Shown piece after piece: positions 41,904 through 51,796 of a stretch of DNA of 64,000 nucleotides. The position numbers were made by a program, and so were the translations under genes. This DNA comes from Paenibacillus glycanilyticus NBRC 16618. Its GTDB lineage: Bacteria > Bacillota > Bacilli > Paenibacillales > Paenibacillaceae. A model generated the notes under the pieces. That model saw only the letters and a list, made by a program, of their open reading frames with translations, had not been told where the DNA came from and made no database searches. The number at the start of each line of letters is the position of its first letter. Position 1 is the stretch's first letter. The DNA lies in assembly GCF_004000805.1 (NCBI RefSeq), contig NZ_BILY01000005.1, forward strand, positions 124,001 to 188,000, in the 5' to 3' direction.

Positions 41904-43040
41904 GTGAAGGTTATCGTTATTGGAGCAGGGATTCTTGGGGCATCGACGGCTTACCAATTGGCGAAGTCCGGCGCCGAGGTTCTGATTATAGATCGCAAAG
42001 ACAAAGGACAAGCTACGGATGCCGCGGCCGGCATTATCTGTCCATGGCTGTCACAAAGACGGAATAAAGCGTGGTACGAGCTGGTCAAAGGCGGGGCGCG
42101 TTATTACCCGGCGTTAATTGTGGAATTGGAAGCAGAAGGGGAAACGGATACCGGCTACGCCCGGGTTGGGGCCCTCAGCATACATACGGATCCGGATAAA
42201 ATCGAAAAAATGTCGGAGCGGGCTTACGCAAAGCGGCAAGACGCGCCCGAAATCGGCAGTATCGCTACCCTTGACGAGAAAGCAACAAGGGAACGGTTCC
42301 CGCTGCTGGCGGAAGGCTATTCTTCCGTTCACATTGGCGGAGCTGCGCGGGTGGACGGCCGGGCGCTTCGCGATGCGCTTATCCGGTCGGCGATTCGGAA
42401 CGGGGCGGAATTTATTGTCGGTGATGCCAGAATGGAATACGAGACGAACAGGGTTACAGGCGTAACGATAGGATCGACTTTCTACCCGGCAGATAAGATT
42501 GTCGTTTGCGCCGGAGCTTGGGCGGGGGCTTTGCTGCAGCCTCTTGGCCTGAATTTCCAAGTCAGCTATCAAAAAGCACAAATCATGCATGTAGAGCTGC
42601 AGAACAAAGAGAATCAGACCGGAAGCTGGCCAGTTATTATGCCGCCTACGGATCAGTATCTTCTGGCCTTTGACGAGCAAAGGATCGTCATTGGAGCGAC
42701 TCACGAAAACGACATTTCCGGTTATGATACGCGGGTAACGCCCGGAGGTATGCAAGAGATATTAGATAAGGGACTTACTCTTGCCCCGGAGCTTGCAAAC
42801 AGTACATTCCTGGAGATGCGCGTGGGCTTCCGGCCGTTTACGGCAGATTTCCTGCCGGTGTTTGGTGCCGTTCCGGGTTGGGATAATCTACTGACGGGCA
42901 ACGGATTAGGCGCTTCCGGCCTAACGGCAGGCCCGTTTATCGGCAGCCAGCTTGCGAAGCTCGCTTTAGGGATGGAACTAGAAATTGATCCGGCTCTTTA
43001 TGAGGTGCGTAAAGCATTGGGACAGCCTAGCGCTGAATAG
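41904..43040 (+). CDS. DadA-like FAD-dependent amino acid oxidoreductase
   Basis: 378 residues of the DAO fold: VIVIGAGILGASTAYQLA at the N-terminus, ATDAAAGIICPW for flavin contact, RPFTADFLPVFG and NGLGASGLTAGP at the C-terminus. Likely oxidises a D-amino acid or secondary amine. The GTG start at 41904 has GGAAGGAGTG upstream. It is monocistronic with a strong terminator. Unlike the protein at 2843, there is no Rieske domain. Confidence 0.88.
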   Translation: MKVIVIGAGILGASTAYQLAKSGAEVLIIDRKDKGQATDAAAGIICPWLSQRRNKAWYELVKGGARYYPALIVELEAEGETDTGYARVGALSIHTDPDKIEKMSERAYAKRQDAPEIGSIATLDEKATRERFPLLAEGYSSVHIGGAARVDGRALRDALIRSAIRNGAEFIVGDARMEYETNRVTGVTIGSTFYPADKIVVCAGAWAGALLQPLGLNFQVSYQKAQIMHVELQNKENQTGSWPVIMPPTDQYLLAFDEQRIVIGATHENDISGYDTRVTPGGMQEILDKGLTLAPELANSTFLEMRVGFRPFTADFLPVFGAVPGWDNLLTGNGLGASGLTAGPFIGSQLAKLALGMELEIDPALYEVRKALGQPSAE

Positions 43041-43067
43041 AGGAATAGAGAAATTGAGGAATAGAGG

Positions 43068-43096
43068 AAAGGCAGTCCGATGGACTGCCTTTTTTT
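43068..43096 (+). terminator. Terminator between the DadA-like gene and PhyH
   Basis: GGCAGTCC-GAT-GGACTGCC flanked by AAA and seven T. Confidence 0.93.
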
Positions 43097-43108
43097 GCGA
43101 TTTTATTT

Positions 43109-43888
43109 TTATTTCGCTTGAAGGGTATGGTTCGCGTGATATTCACGGTAGATCGGATTTTCGCCGCATATCATAAGACCTTGTCCCCAGTTGACATGCG
43201 TGTCTAAAGTTGGGACATCCATCGGATCGCGGTATTGGAACAGAACGTTGCGGCGGTTGCGGGTACTGCGGTTAACGTCCGAGCCGTGAACCGTCAAATA
43301 GTTGAAGAACAGAACGTCGCCGGCTTTGGCAGGGCAAGGCGTCGCCATCGAGATCGGATATTCCCGGTGATCGAGGTAATGGCGTCCGACATGCGGCATC
43401 ATGCCGTTCTTATGCGTGCCCGGAATAACGCAGAGACAGCCGTTCTCCATATCGGCGTCATCCAGGTGAACGCTTGCCGCCAGCATGGTGTGGCTTGCAT
43501 GCGGGAAGTATGGCGCGTCCTGATGCAAAGGGAAAGCGGCGCCGTTTTCAGGCGGCTTAACAAGCATTTTGCTATGGTGAAGCTGAACGTTAGGGCCAAT
43601 CAATTGGGACAAAACAGCAGCCATATTCGGATGAATAGCCGCGCGCATGAATGCCGCATCATGGTATTGAACGTCATGGAAGCCTTTCAAGACAAGCTTT
43701 TTCAGCTGCTCCGGCGGAAGGTAGTCACCTTGCCAGGCTGCGTTAGAGTCAAACTTCGATTGTGCGGCACGGCTCAGAATGCCGTCAATGGCTATTCTCA
43801 TGTCTTCAACCTCTTGCTGCGAGAATAAGCCTTGGACTAACAGATAGCCATTTTCTTTGTAAAATTCTACATCGTTTTGAGTAATCAA
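43109..43888 (-). CDS. Phytanoyl-CoA dioxygenase family protein
   Basis: 259 residues of the Fe(II)/2-oxoglutarate PhyH family. Iron ligands are the H-x-D of PLHQDAPYF and the distal His of LTVHGSDVN, with the Arg of TRNRRN nearby for 2-oxoglutarate. The start is TTG 43888 with AGAGGAG upstream; the longer frame to 43984 runs into the AraC promoter region. It is divergent from an AraC regulator starting at 44017. Such pairs are common in Paenibacillus carbohydrate regions; the substrate is unknown. Confidence 0.87.
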   Translation of the reverse strand: MITQNDVEFYKENGYLLVQGLFSQQEVEDMRIAIDGILSRAAQSKFDSNAAWQGDYLPPEQLKKLVLKGFHDVQYHDAAFMRAAIHPNMAAVLSQLIGPNVQLHHSKMLVKPPENGAAFPLHQDAPYFPHASHTMLAASVHLDDADMENGCLCVIPGTHKNGMMPHVGRHYLDHREYPISMATPCPAKAGDVLFFNYLTVHGSDVNRSTRNRRNVLFQYRDPMDVPTLDTHVNWGQGLMICGENPIYREYHANHTLQAK

Positions 43889-44016
43889 TTTTATTCGCTC
43901 CTCTGCTTGATGGATTGGTAAGCGATTACTTATACTCTGATTATAGGATTGCTGGCATCGGGTGTATTTAGCTAAAAAAGCCATCCTTTTAAGAATTTAC
44001 GCCAGGATGTGACAAG

Positions 44017-44904
44017 ATGAACATAGAGGCCATTGAAAACGGCAGCCGTTTTTTGAATGAAATGCTTACGAAATGCAAGGCAAGCGGACTTGCCTTTAAA
44101 GTCCACTACTGGGACTTGCGCCCGCAGCATTACAGCAATCACATCCATAAGCATTCTTACTACGAAGTTTGCTACGTGTTGTCGGGCGTAGGCGAATACC
44201 AGGATGAGGATACCGTTTACGGACTTGAGGCGGGGACATTGTTCGTATCCCGGCCCGGTGTCTGGCATCAGATCCGAAGCGAGAACGGAATGGGGCTCAT
44301 GTATGTAGCTTACGAGCTTGATCCGGAGAGTTCGCGCGAAGAAGATTTCCGCCGCTATGGCCGTAATCTGGAGACGGGCAATGTGGTATTTAAAAATGCG
44401 GACTATACAAGGTCTATCCATTACTGGCTTGGGTTGTACCATCATGCCTCATGCCAGCCATACAATGAAATCGAGGATCTGACCATGATGGCAGGCATCC
44501 TGCTCACGAGTCTGGTCCAGCCGTTTGGTCAGGAGGGCAATGTCTCCGCGCCGAGCCCAGCCAGGTCGACGGATTCAACCCGTTATGCGGTTCTGCGCCA
44601 GTCTAAGCAATACATTAGAGATAACCTCTCCCGGCCGCTTAAGATAGAGGAGGTTGCGGATTATATGAATCTGTCGACCAGGCAGTTATCCCGCTTGTTT
44701 CAGATGGACGGTGGAGACACGTTCCTGTCTTATTTGCGTAATGAGCGGTTAAAGCATGCGGAGATTCTATTAAAAACCTCTATTGCTTCGCTGAAGGAAA
44801 TAGCGGCGGATTCGGGGTTTCAATCCGTTCATTATTTTACGAACGTATTTACGGACCAGATGGGGATGCCGCCCGGCGAATACAGGAGACGGCATCTGGA
44901 CTAA
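44017..44904 (+). CDS. AraC-family regulator (cupin + HTH)
   Basis: 295 residues. The N-terminal cupin sensor (HSYYEVCYVLSGVGEY, RPGVWHQI) and a C-terminal double HTH (LKIEEVADYMNLSTRQLSRLFQMDGGDTFLSYLRNERL, FQSVHYFTNVFTDQMGMPPGEYRRR in pattern) are clear. AGGATG precedes the ATG. It is divergent from the PhyH gene and directly upstream of the GH43 gene, so either may be its target. Confidence 0.9.
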   Translation: MNIEAIENGSRFLNEMLTKCKASGLAFKVHYWDLRPQHYSNHIHKHSYYEVCYVLSGVGEYQDEDTVYGLEAGTLFVSRPGVWHQIRSENGMGLMYVAYELDPESSREEDFRRYGRNLETGNVVFKNADYTRSIHYWLGLYHHASCQPYNEIEDLTMMAGILLTSLVQPFGQEGNVSAPSPARSTDSTRYAVLRQSKQYIRDNLSRPLKIEEVADYMNLSTRQLSRLFQMDGGDTFLSYLRNERLKHAEILLKTSIASLKEIAADSGFQSVHYFTNVFTDQMGMPPGEYRRRHLD

Positions 44905-44998
44905 AAGTTCGAGTTAAACTTGGGTACCTTTAGAGGAATAGCCGATATGATACAGAAATGTTCAGAGGGATTACAACCAATAGGAAGGGATTGTTGAT

Positions 44999-45970
44999 AT
45001 GAACGCGTATAACACGGCTTCAGATGTTGCAAACCCGAGTACAGGCCACTCGCTTGCCGATATTCCGGCGCATGACCCGTTTATAGTAGCGGATAAGACT
45101 ACGGAAACCTATTATTTGTATACGGGCGGCGGCCCGAGAATCCATGGATTGGACCGTTATGGCGTTCTCGCATATAAAAGCAAGGATCTCTCCAAGTGGG
45201 AAGGACCATATGTGGTTTTCGCGATTCCCGACGGAATATGGGCGAATCCGAAGCATGGCGCATGGGCGCCGGAGGTTCATGCCTATAACGGCCGATATTA
45301 TCTCTTTGTTACGTTACATAATAACGACAAGAAGCTGGAAGGAGAGGGGAACGGCGGTTATCCGCTTCAATGGCGCGGCTCCGTTATCGCTGTTTCTGAT
45401 TCCTTGGAGGGGCCATTCGAGATCATCAAGCGGGATGCTCCGGTTCCGCCCGAAGAGCATATGACGCTGGACGGCTCCTTGTATATAGACGAAGAAGGGA
45501 AGCCCTGGATGGTGTATTGCCATGAGTGGGTGCAGACGACGGATGGAACCGTTGAGGCCGTGCGGTTAACCGATGATCTATCCGATCGGGCATCGGATCC
45601 AATCCATCTGTTTAACGGCTCGGACGCTCCGTGGGATAATGGCGAGCATAAGGATGGCGGGGCGCCGTCTGTTTATGTGACCGACGGCTGCCAGCTGTAC
45701 CGGACGAAGGAGAACCGGCTCGTCATGTTATGGTCGACTTACGATAAAGGCAGCTATGTCCAGACGATTGCAAGATCGGCAACCGGCAAGCTGGAAGGAC
45801 CGTGGGAGCAGCTGGAGCCGCTTGTTTTCGACGACAGCGGACATGGCATGCTCTTCCAGACCTTTGACGGGGAGTGGAAGCTGATCCTTCACTCTCCGTT
45901 CAAGATGCCCGATTCCCGCTGCAAGCTGTATGATGCGGTGGATGATGGGGATACGTTCCGGATTAGGTAG
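44999..45970 (+). CDS. Glycoside hydrolase family 43
   Basis: 323 residues, five-bladed propeller. Catalytic residues are the Asp in PAHDPFIV, the Glu in WAPEVHAYNG and the Asp in MTLDGSLYID. No signal peptide, so intracellular; probably an arabinosidase or xylosidase acting on imported oligosaccharides. AGGAAGGGA precedes the ATG. It follows the AraC gene with 94 bases between. Confidence 0.9.
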   Translation: MNAYNTASDVANPSTGHSLADIPAHDPFIVADKTTETYYLYTGGGPRIHGLDRYGVLAYKSKDLSKWEGPYVVFAIPDGIWANPKHGAWAPEVHAYNGRYYLFVTLHNNDKKLEGEGNGGYPLQWRGSVIAVSDSLEGPFEIIKRDAPVPPEEHMTLDGSLYIDEEGKPWMVYCHEWVQTTDGTVEAVRLTDDLSDRASDPIHLFNGSDAPWDNGEHKDGGAPSVYVTDGCQLYRTKENRLVMLWSTYDKGSYVQTIARSATGKLEGPWEQLEPLVFDDSGHGMLFQTFDGEWKLILHSPFKMPDSRCKLYDAVDDGDTFRIR

Positions 45971-46010
45971 CATGCGTTAATTAATGAATACTATTAAAGG
46001 TGTCCAGATT

Positions 46011-46328
46011 ATGGCTGATATAGAAGCTCTTATTACGATTCTTAGTGCGAATGGAAACATCGGCAAAAATAGACCGGTATCTTCGGGATACCGGCCAGCC
46101 CATTTAGTGCGACCTGATTATTTGACGACAGGTATTCACAAGTATGAAACCGACATCGTTGAACCAGGGGACACAGTAAAAGGGACAATTACCTTTATTA
46201 CGCCTGAAGTGTATCCGGAAAGTCTTTGGATCGGGAAAATCATTAACCTCCAGGAAGGTGCCCGATTAATAGGTTACGCGGAAGTAACCGAAATATATAA
46301 CGAGCTTTTAAGAAAGAAGGAAATTTGA
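46011..46328 (+). CDS. Small protein resembling an EF-Tu beta-barrel domain
   Basis: 105 residues. The pattern SSGYRPAHLVRP, VEPGDTVKGTITFITPE and LQEGARLIGYAEVTEIY matches the C-terminal beta-barrel of EF-Tu without any GTPase domain; such stand-alone proteins are annotated EF-Tu-like in many Bacilli. Their function is unknown. The start ATG 46011 (MADIEAL) has AAAGGTG upstream; the ATG at 45984 has none. Confidence 0.72.
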   Translation: MADIEALITILSANGNIGKNRPVSSGYRPAHLVRPDYLTTGIHKYETDIVEPGDTVKGTITFITPEVYPESLWIGKIINLQEGARLIGYAEVTEIYNELLRKKEI

Positions 46329-46355
46329 AGCGTCAATTCATTTGACCTCCGCTTC
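46327..46355. terminator. Bidirectional terminator-like hairpin
   Basis: GAAGCG/CGCTTC outer and TCAA/TTGA inner pairing between convergent genes. T runs are weak. Confidence 0.5.
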
Positions 46356-46369
46356 AGTTTCTATACGGC

Positions 46370-47245
46370 TTACTTATTCAACATAGCATCGCGATACTGC
46401 CGGGGGGTAACCCCGGTTTTTTTCTTGAACAAACGGTAGAAGAACTTTAGGTCCGCATAACCGACGGCACCTGCGATCTCTTCAACGCTGCCGTGACCGG
46501 CGGTTAAGAGGCGGCATGCGGCATCCATGCGGATGCTCTGCACGTATTCGATCAGGCTCATCCCGGTATGGCGGCGGAACAGGCGGCTGAACTGCCTTTC
46601 GCTAAGCCTGGCTTGGGCCGCGAGCTCGCCTAGCTTAAGCTCAGACGAATAATTCCGGTCAATATAAGCGATGGCTTCGTCCACGCTTAACCATTGCGGC
46701 CTGTCGCCGGCCGGGGCGATAATCTGCTGCTTATGCCGATAGAGTCCCGTTAATATCCGCATAACGAGTGAGGCAAGCACAACCATATATGCCGGCGGCT
46801 TGGCGGCAAACTCCTGATAGAGCTCGCGGAACATCGCATGATACTCTCCCGTGGAATCCTTGACTGAGAACCAGGATAGACTCTCATCCGTAAAGCAGTC
46901 CAAAATTTCAGAGGCATAAGGGAAGCCATCCCGCAATTCGCTCATGAAAGATGACGGCAGCAAACAGTTGTAGACGATTAGAGGCCGGTCTTTTTTAGGC
47001 GTTTTCGGCCGGAAGACATGGCTTTGCCCGACGGGGATAAAGAATAACGTTCCATGCTCAACCGGAACGGCTTCGCCTGCAATATAATGGACGCCGGCAC
47101 CTTCGCTGACGTACGTAATCTCGACAAATTCATGCGAATGCTCATCCATGTCAAAGCTTTCGTAGGCGCGGTTAACGTAGAGCGGTACGCCGGGCTCGAA
47201 AAAAGACGCGGCTGACATCACATAGGAGCTTCGTTTGATGCTCAT
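46370..47245 (-). CDS. AraC-family regulator, divergent from the rhamnosidase
   Basis: 291 residues. The N-terminal cupin (HEFVEITYVSEGAGVHYIAGE) senses a sugar; the C-terminal HTH pair (LKLGELAAQARLSERQFSRLFRRHTGMSLIEYV, AVGYADLKFFYRLFKKKTGVTPRQYR in pattern) binds DNA. AAGGAGTATGGACG precedes the ATG. Divergent from the GH78 gene with a 181-bp region holding three ATGTC-x-GATC elements, it is likely the rhamnoside-responsive activator, as with RhaS/RhaR. Confidence 0.92.
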   Translation of the reverse strand: MSIKRSSYVMSAASFFEPGVPLYVNRAYESFDMDEHSHEFVEITYVSEGAGVHYIAGEAVPVEHGTLFFIPVGQSHVFRPKTPKKDRPLIVYNCLLPSSFMSELRDGFPYASEILDCFTDESLSWFSVKDSTGEYHAMFRELYQEFAAKPPAYMVVLASLVMRILTGLYRHKQQIIAPAGDRPQWLSVDEAIAYIDRNYSSELKLGELAAQARLSERQFSRLFRRHTGMSLIEYVQSIRMDAACRLLTAGHGSVEEIAGAVGYADLKFFYRLFKKKTGVTPRQYRDAMLNK

Positions 47246-47306
47246 CGTCCATACTCCTTTCAGCGACTAAAGCTATTTGTCTCTATCGTACGAAACCGTT
47301 TGCAAG

Positions 47307-47357
47307 ATGTCCAGATCCACCCATGAAAATGTCCGGATCATCCCCTGAATGTCGATC
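47307..47357. promoter_or_regulatory. Candidate AraC operators upstream of GH78
   Basis: ATGTCCAGATC (47307), ATGTCCGGATC (47329) and the shorter ATGTCGATC (47349) are direct repeats with 22- and 20-base spacing, about two helical turns, as expected for AraC-type sites. They lie 70-120 bases before the rhamnosidase start. Confidence 0.6.
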
Positions 47358-47426
47358 TCTCTTGCCATACAATCAAGTTAATGATGCTGCATAGCATACA
47401 AGATTGCCGGAAGGGGAAATTCGTAT

Positions 47427-50114
47427 ATGACTTTGTTGCAAGTAAACCATTTGCGTTGTGAATATCAGCATAATCCAATTGGACTCGGAGCGATATCGCC
47501 GCGCATCAGCTGGCAGCTTCAATCGGATGACGTCCATGTGATGCAGCTCGCTTATCAGATTCAGGTATCCTGCGGTTTGGTAGGATTTGATGATCTGGAG
47601 CTGGTCTGGGACACCGGCTGCGTGGAATCGGAGCAATCGACGCTGATCGAATACGGCGGGCAGTCGCTGCAGGCGCGAGGCCGTTACTATTACCGGGTGA
47701 AGGTATGGGATAACAAGGGCAACGAGTCGGAATGGAGCAACGCTGCATATTGGGAAATGGGCCTTCTCCAAACCACGGATTGGGAGGCGTCCTGGATTAC
47801 GCCAGATGCGACGGCTATCGATCCGCAGTCGGAGGAGATTTTTATGCTCCGCAAAAGCTTTGCGGCACGCAGCAACATTTGCCGCGCAACCTTGTACGCG
47901 ACCTCGCTTGGACTATACGAATTGGAGCTGAACGGCAAACGAGTTGGCGATTGGGAATATACGCCGGGGTGGACGAGTTACTCCAGCAGACTCCAAGTAC
48001 AGGCTTATGATGTGACGCAGCAGCTTGCGGCAGGGAACAATGCAATAGGAGCTTCTCTCGCGAACGGATGGTACAAAGGCGACTTGGCTTGGAACAATCA
48101 GAAAAGCATTTACGGCAACATTCGCGCTTTGCTCCTTCAGCTTCATATCGACTATGACGATGGATCGTCGGAAGTAGTCGCCAGCGACGCGTCTTGGCGC
48201 GCGGCTACCGGTCCAATTCTCATGTCGGAGCTGTATCATGGCGAAACCTACGATGCCCGGTTGGAAATTCAGGGCTGGTCGGAGCCAGACTTCGATGATC
48301 ATTCCTGGGCTGGCGTAACGGAGCTTGCCCAATCGAAGGATATCCTGGTCATGCAGGAAAACGAACCCGTCCGCATAACCGAGAAGCTAAAGCCTATCGC
48401 GCTTATTCATACCCCTTCCGGCGAAACGGTGCTGGATATGGGCCAAAACATGGTCGGACGCCTGCATTTCCGCATCGAGCTGCCGGCAGGTACGGAGCTG
48501 TCGATTCAGCATGCCGAGGTGCTGGACCGGGAGGGCAACTTCTATATCGGCAATTTGCGCAAAGCGAAGCAGACGGTTCGATATATTTGCAAAGGCGGAG
48601 AAGAGGAATACGAGCCGCATTTCTCGTTCCAAGGCTTCCGTTACGTGAAAATTATGGGCTGGCCGAAGGATGCCGCGCTGAACCTGGATCAATTCACCGG
48701 ACATGTCCTTCATACGGATATGGAGGCTTCGGGTGCTTTCGAGTGCTCTCATCCTCTGTTAAACAAGCTTCAGCAAAATATTATCTGGGGACAACGCGGC
48801 AATTTCCTCGATGTTCCGACGGACTGCCCGCAGCGCGATGAACGGCTTGGCTGGACGGGCGACGCTCAAGTCTTTATCCGTACGGCCGCATTCAATTATG
48901 GCGTGGCTCCGTTTTTCGCCAAATGGCTTCGCGACCTGAAGGCAGACCAGCGCAGTGACGGGGGAGTGCCGTTCGTTATTCCTCATGTGCTGGACGAGAA
49001 TTCTCATTCTTCCGCAGCTTGGGGCGATGCCGCGGTGATCTGTCCATGGACGGTGTACCTCAGTTACGGAGACAAGCGCGTGCTTGAAGAGCAATATGAC
49101 AGCATGAAGGCGTGGGTCGAGTACATTCGCAAGCAAGGCAGCGACGAATACCTCTGGAATACCGGCTTCCACTTCGGAGATTGGCTGGGCTTGGACGCCA
49201 AGGAAGGGGATTATGTCGGAGCAACGCCTAGAGATCTGATTGCAACCTGCTATTATGCCTACTCTACGGAACTCTTCGTCAAAACCGCCGAAGTGCTCGG
49301 CCGCACGGACGATGCGGAGCATTACCGCGAGCTGTACAATCGAATTGTATCAGCCTTCGAGCGTGAATTCCTTACGCCTAACGGAAGGCTTGCCGCTCAT
49401 ACGCAGACCGCTCACGTTCTGCCGTTGATGTTTGGACTTGTCAAAGGCTCAGTGCGAGATCGGCTGGCCAAAACGCTGGCGGACTACGTAACGGAGCAAA
49501 AGTTCCATCTAACGACCGGTTTTGTAGGAACGCCTTACTTAAGTCATGTTCTGTCGGAGAACGGCTATCACGATGTGGCGGTTAAGCTGGTGCAGCAGGA
49601 GGACTATCCGTCCTGGCTCTATTCCATTCACCAAGGGGCAACTACGATTTGGGAGCATTGGGATGGCATTAAAGCGGATGGTTCCTTCTGGAGCGACGAT
49701 ATGAACTCCTATAACCATTATGCTTACGGCTCTATCGGCGAATGGCTGTACAGGGTTGTAGCCGGACTTGATCTGGATGAATCTCAGCCGGGCTATAAGC
49801 GCATTATTTTCCGTCCGCGCACGGATTCTGGCCTTACTTACGCCAAAGCCTCCTATAAATCCGTTTATGGATTGATCCGTAGCGGATGGAGTACGGGCGT
49901 AGACGGGGCTGTGAGCTACGAGTTTGAGCTTCCTCCCAACACGACGGCGGAAGTGAGATTGCAAGGTGCGCTGCCTGATGCCATCTCGGTTAATGGCGCC
50001 GATCTTCGCTTGGCTCCCGGCGTTATCGGTTTCCGGGAGGAAGGCGGATTGCTAGTGCTTTCCCTTGGGTCAGGAACCTACCGTATTCATGCCTCAGCCA
50101 AAGTAACCGCGTGA
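47427..50114 (+). CDS. Alpha-L-rhamnosidase (GH78)
   Basis: 895 residues, full length. Modules: an N-terminal Fn3-like domain (GLGAISPRISWQLQSD), beta-sandwich domains (WITPD, LYATSLGLYELELNGKRVGD), and the (alpha/alpha)6 catalytic barrel starting at LDVPTDCPQRDERLGWTGDA with the conserved acid residues, then GATTIWEHWDGI, and a C-terminal beta-sandwich. No signal peptide, so a cytoplasmic enzyme releasing rhamnose from imported glycosides. GGAAGGGGAAA precedes the ATG. It is regulated by the divergent AraC protein. Confidence 0.95.
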   Translation: MTLLQVNHLRCEYQHNPIGLGAISPRISWQLQSDDVHVMQLAYQIQVSCGLVGFDDLELVWDTGCVESEQSTLIEYGGQSLQARGRYYYRVKVWDNKGNESEWSNAAYWEMGLLQTTDWEASWITPDATAIDPQSEEIFMLRKSFAARSNICRATLYATSLGLYELELNGKRVGDWEYTPGWTSYSSRLQVQAYDVTQQLAAGNNAIGASLANGWYKGDLAWNNQKSIYGNIRALLLQLHIDYDDGSSEVVASDASWRAATGPILMSELYHGETYDARLEIQGWSEPDFDDHSWAGVTELAQSKDILVMQENEPVRITEKLKPIALIHTPSGETVLDMGQNMVGRLHFRIELPAGTELSIQHAEVLDREGNFYIGNLRKAKQTVRYICKGGEEEYEPHFSFQGFRYVKIMGWPKDAALNLDQFTGHVLHTDMEASGAFECSHPLLNKLQQNIIWGQRGNFLDVPTDCPQRDERLGWTGDAQVFIRTAAFNYGVAPFFAKWLRDLKADQRSDGGVPFVIPHVLDENSHSSAAWGDAAVICPWTVYLSYGDKRVLEEQYDSMKAWVEYIRKQGSDEYLWNTGFHFGDWLGLDAKEGDYVGATPRDLIATCYYAYSTELFVKTAEVLGRTDDAEHYRELYNRIVSAFEREFLTPNGRLAAHTQTAHVLPLMFGLVKGSVRDRLAKTLADYVTEQKFHLTTGFVGTPYLSHVLSENGYHDVAVKLVQQEDYPSWLYSIHQGATTIWEHWDGIKADGSFWSDDMNSYNHYAYGSIGEWLYRVVAGLDLDESQPGYKRIIFRPRTDSGLTYAKASYKSVYGLIRSGWSTGVDGAVSYEFELPPNTTAEVRLQGALPDAISVNGADLRLAPGVIGFREEGGLLVLSLGSGTYRIHASAKVTA

Positions 50115-50120
50115 AAAACA

Positions 50121-50153
50121 AAACCGTTCCCTTTTTCCGGGAACGGTTTTTTG
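50121..50153. terminator. Bidirectional terminator GH78/catalase
   Basis: AAAACCGTTCCC / GGGAACGGTTTT, a 12-bp stem with a short loop and T runs on both strands. Confidence 0.9.
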
Positions 50154-50163
50154 CATGTAAACG

Positions 50164-51588
50164 TCAGCTTTTCTGAGCGTGAATTTGCTTGGCGACGCGT
50201 TCACCTAATTCGGTTGAAGCTTTGCTTAAATAACCGAGTACAATGGCTTGGGTTTCCTCGCATGCCGCGGAGAGATCGCCGGCCAGATTTTTGACGAGAT
50301 GATCCTTCTGTACAGGCTGCAGACGATCGTAATATTGACCCGCTTGCGTGAAATCATCGGACTTTGGAATGTCGGACCTCACAAGATGCCCTTCCACGTA
50401 CCGTCCGTTGCCGCTGGTCTGCATAGAGCCCGGAGTCCAGTTCGCCTGATGATTGACCGGCACCTTGCGGAAGTCCGGCCCGATCCGGTGACGCTGCGAA
50501 TCTGCGTATATATTCGAACGTCCTTGCAGCATTTTATCATCCGACAGCTCGGCGCCATCCAGCAGATTGGATGGAGAGAAGGCAAGCTTCTCCACCTGCT
50601 CCTGATAATCGTCCGGATTCTGGTTGAGGACAAGCTTGCCGACCGGCAGTAGCGGGAACTGATCCTCATCCCAAATTTTCGTATCGTCGAGCGGATCATA
50701 AGGAAGGCTACCCTCATCCGAAGGATCCATCAGCTGGACGTATAAGCCGTACTCTACCGTTTTTCCGCAAGCAAGCGTATCGTATAGATCCTGACCGGCG
50801 TAATCGGGATTCTTGCAGCTTAGTTCCGCAGATTCCTCGGCGTCTATGGTCTCGACACCGGCATAAGGAATCCAGTGGTATTTAACATAGGTTCGGACGC
50901 CCTGCGCATTCCTCCAGACGTATGTATTTACGCTATGCCCGGGAATATGGCGGAGACTCTTGACCGTTCCGGCATCGGAATACAGCCATACGATAAAATG
51001 AGTGGATTCCGGCGCTCTTGCGATAAAGCTCCAGAACCTCTCGGGGTCAATTAAATTGTTGATAGGCGAAGGCAAGAAAGCCTGTATGGATTCCGGAAAA
51101 CGAATAGGGTCTCTGATCAGAAAGACGGGAATATGATTGAAAACCAGGTCGAAGACACCTTCGTCCGTATAAAATTTGGTCGCGAATCCGCGTACATTGC
51201 GGGATGTATCCGGGGTTCCCTTATTGCTGACCGCAAGGGAGAACCTGACCGTAACGGGGACCTGATGGCCAGGCCTTTGCAAGAAGCACAGCTTCGTATG
51301 GGCGGCCATGGAATTTACGGTCTGAAAGTAGCCAAAAGCGCCCCAGCCTTTGACATGTACGGGTCTTTCGAGAATTTTGTTATGTATAAAGGTCTCCATT
51401 GTCTCATGCAGCACGCTGTCTTGTTCGAGAATGGGGCCGCGAGCGCCTACGGTTTGCGAATGGAGAGCGGCCGGACTGTCAATCGCGCTCCATTGCGATG
51501 GCGATAAACCATGGTGATGCTCTTTTTTAGCTGATTTCTGCTTAGGCATCGGGGCATTATTCTCCGGAAAACCTTGATTATTGTCCAT
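50164..51588 (-). CDS. Heme catalase
   Basis: 474 residues of the monofunctional catalase family. The catalytic His is in ERPVHVKGWGAFGYF, the distal Asn in LVFNHIPVFLIRDPIRFPE, and the proximal Tyr in NIYADSQRHRIGP. The tail is short, so a small-subunit catalase. AGGAGG precedes the ATG. Convergent with the rhamnosidase and unrelated to it in function. Confidence 0.93.
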   Translation of the reverse strand: MDNNQGFPENNAPMPKQKSAKKEHHHGLSPSQWSAIDSPAALHSQTVGARGPILEQDSVLHETMETFIHNKILERPVHVKGWGAFGYFQTVNSMAAHTKLCFLQRPGHQVPVTVRFSLAVSNKGTPDTSRNVRGFATKFYTDEGVFDLVFNHIPVFLIRDPIRFPESIQAFLPSPINNLIDPERFWSFIARAPESTHFIVWLYSDAGTVKSLRHIPGHSVNTYVWRNAQGVRTYVKYHWIPYAGVETIDAEESAELSCKNPDYAGQDLYDTLACGKTVEYGLYVQLMDPSDEGSLPYDPLDDTKIWDEDQFPLLPVGKLVLNQNPDDYQEQVEKLAFSPSNLLDGAELSDDKMLQGRSNIYADSQRHRIGPDFRKVPVNHQANWTPGSMQTSGNGRYVEGHLVRSDIPKSDDFTQAGQYYDRLQPVQKDHLVKNLAGDLSAACEETQAIVLGYLSKASTELGERVAKQIHAQKS

Positions 51589-51796
51589 CTATATACCTCC
51601 TTCATCAATCTCTTGCCACCTTTATGTCTATTCTCGCGAGCGAAGTAAAATGCGTTTGGAATATGGCCTATTATTCAATCCTATCGGACGGAGGCCGGAT
51701 GGAAGATTTTTTTCACCCCAATCGGACATTAAATCTTCCGGGATATGTTATGATTGGACAACAAGAGGAAAGGCTTAATGGAGGTAATAGACAAAT

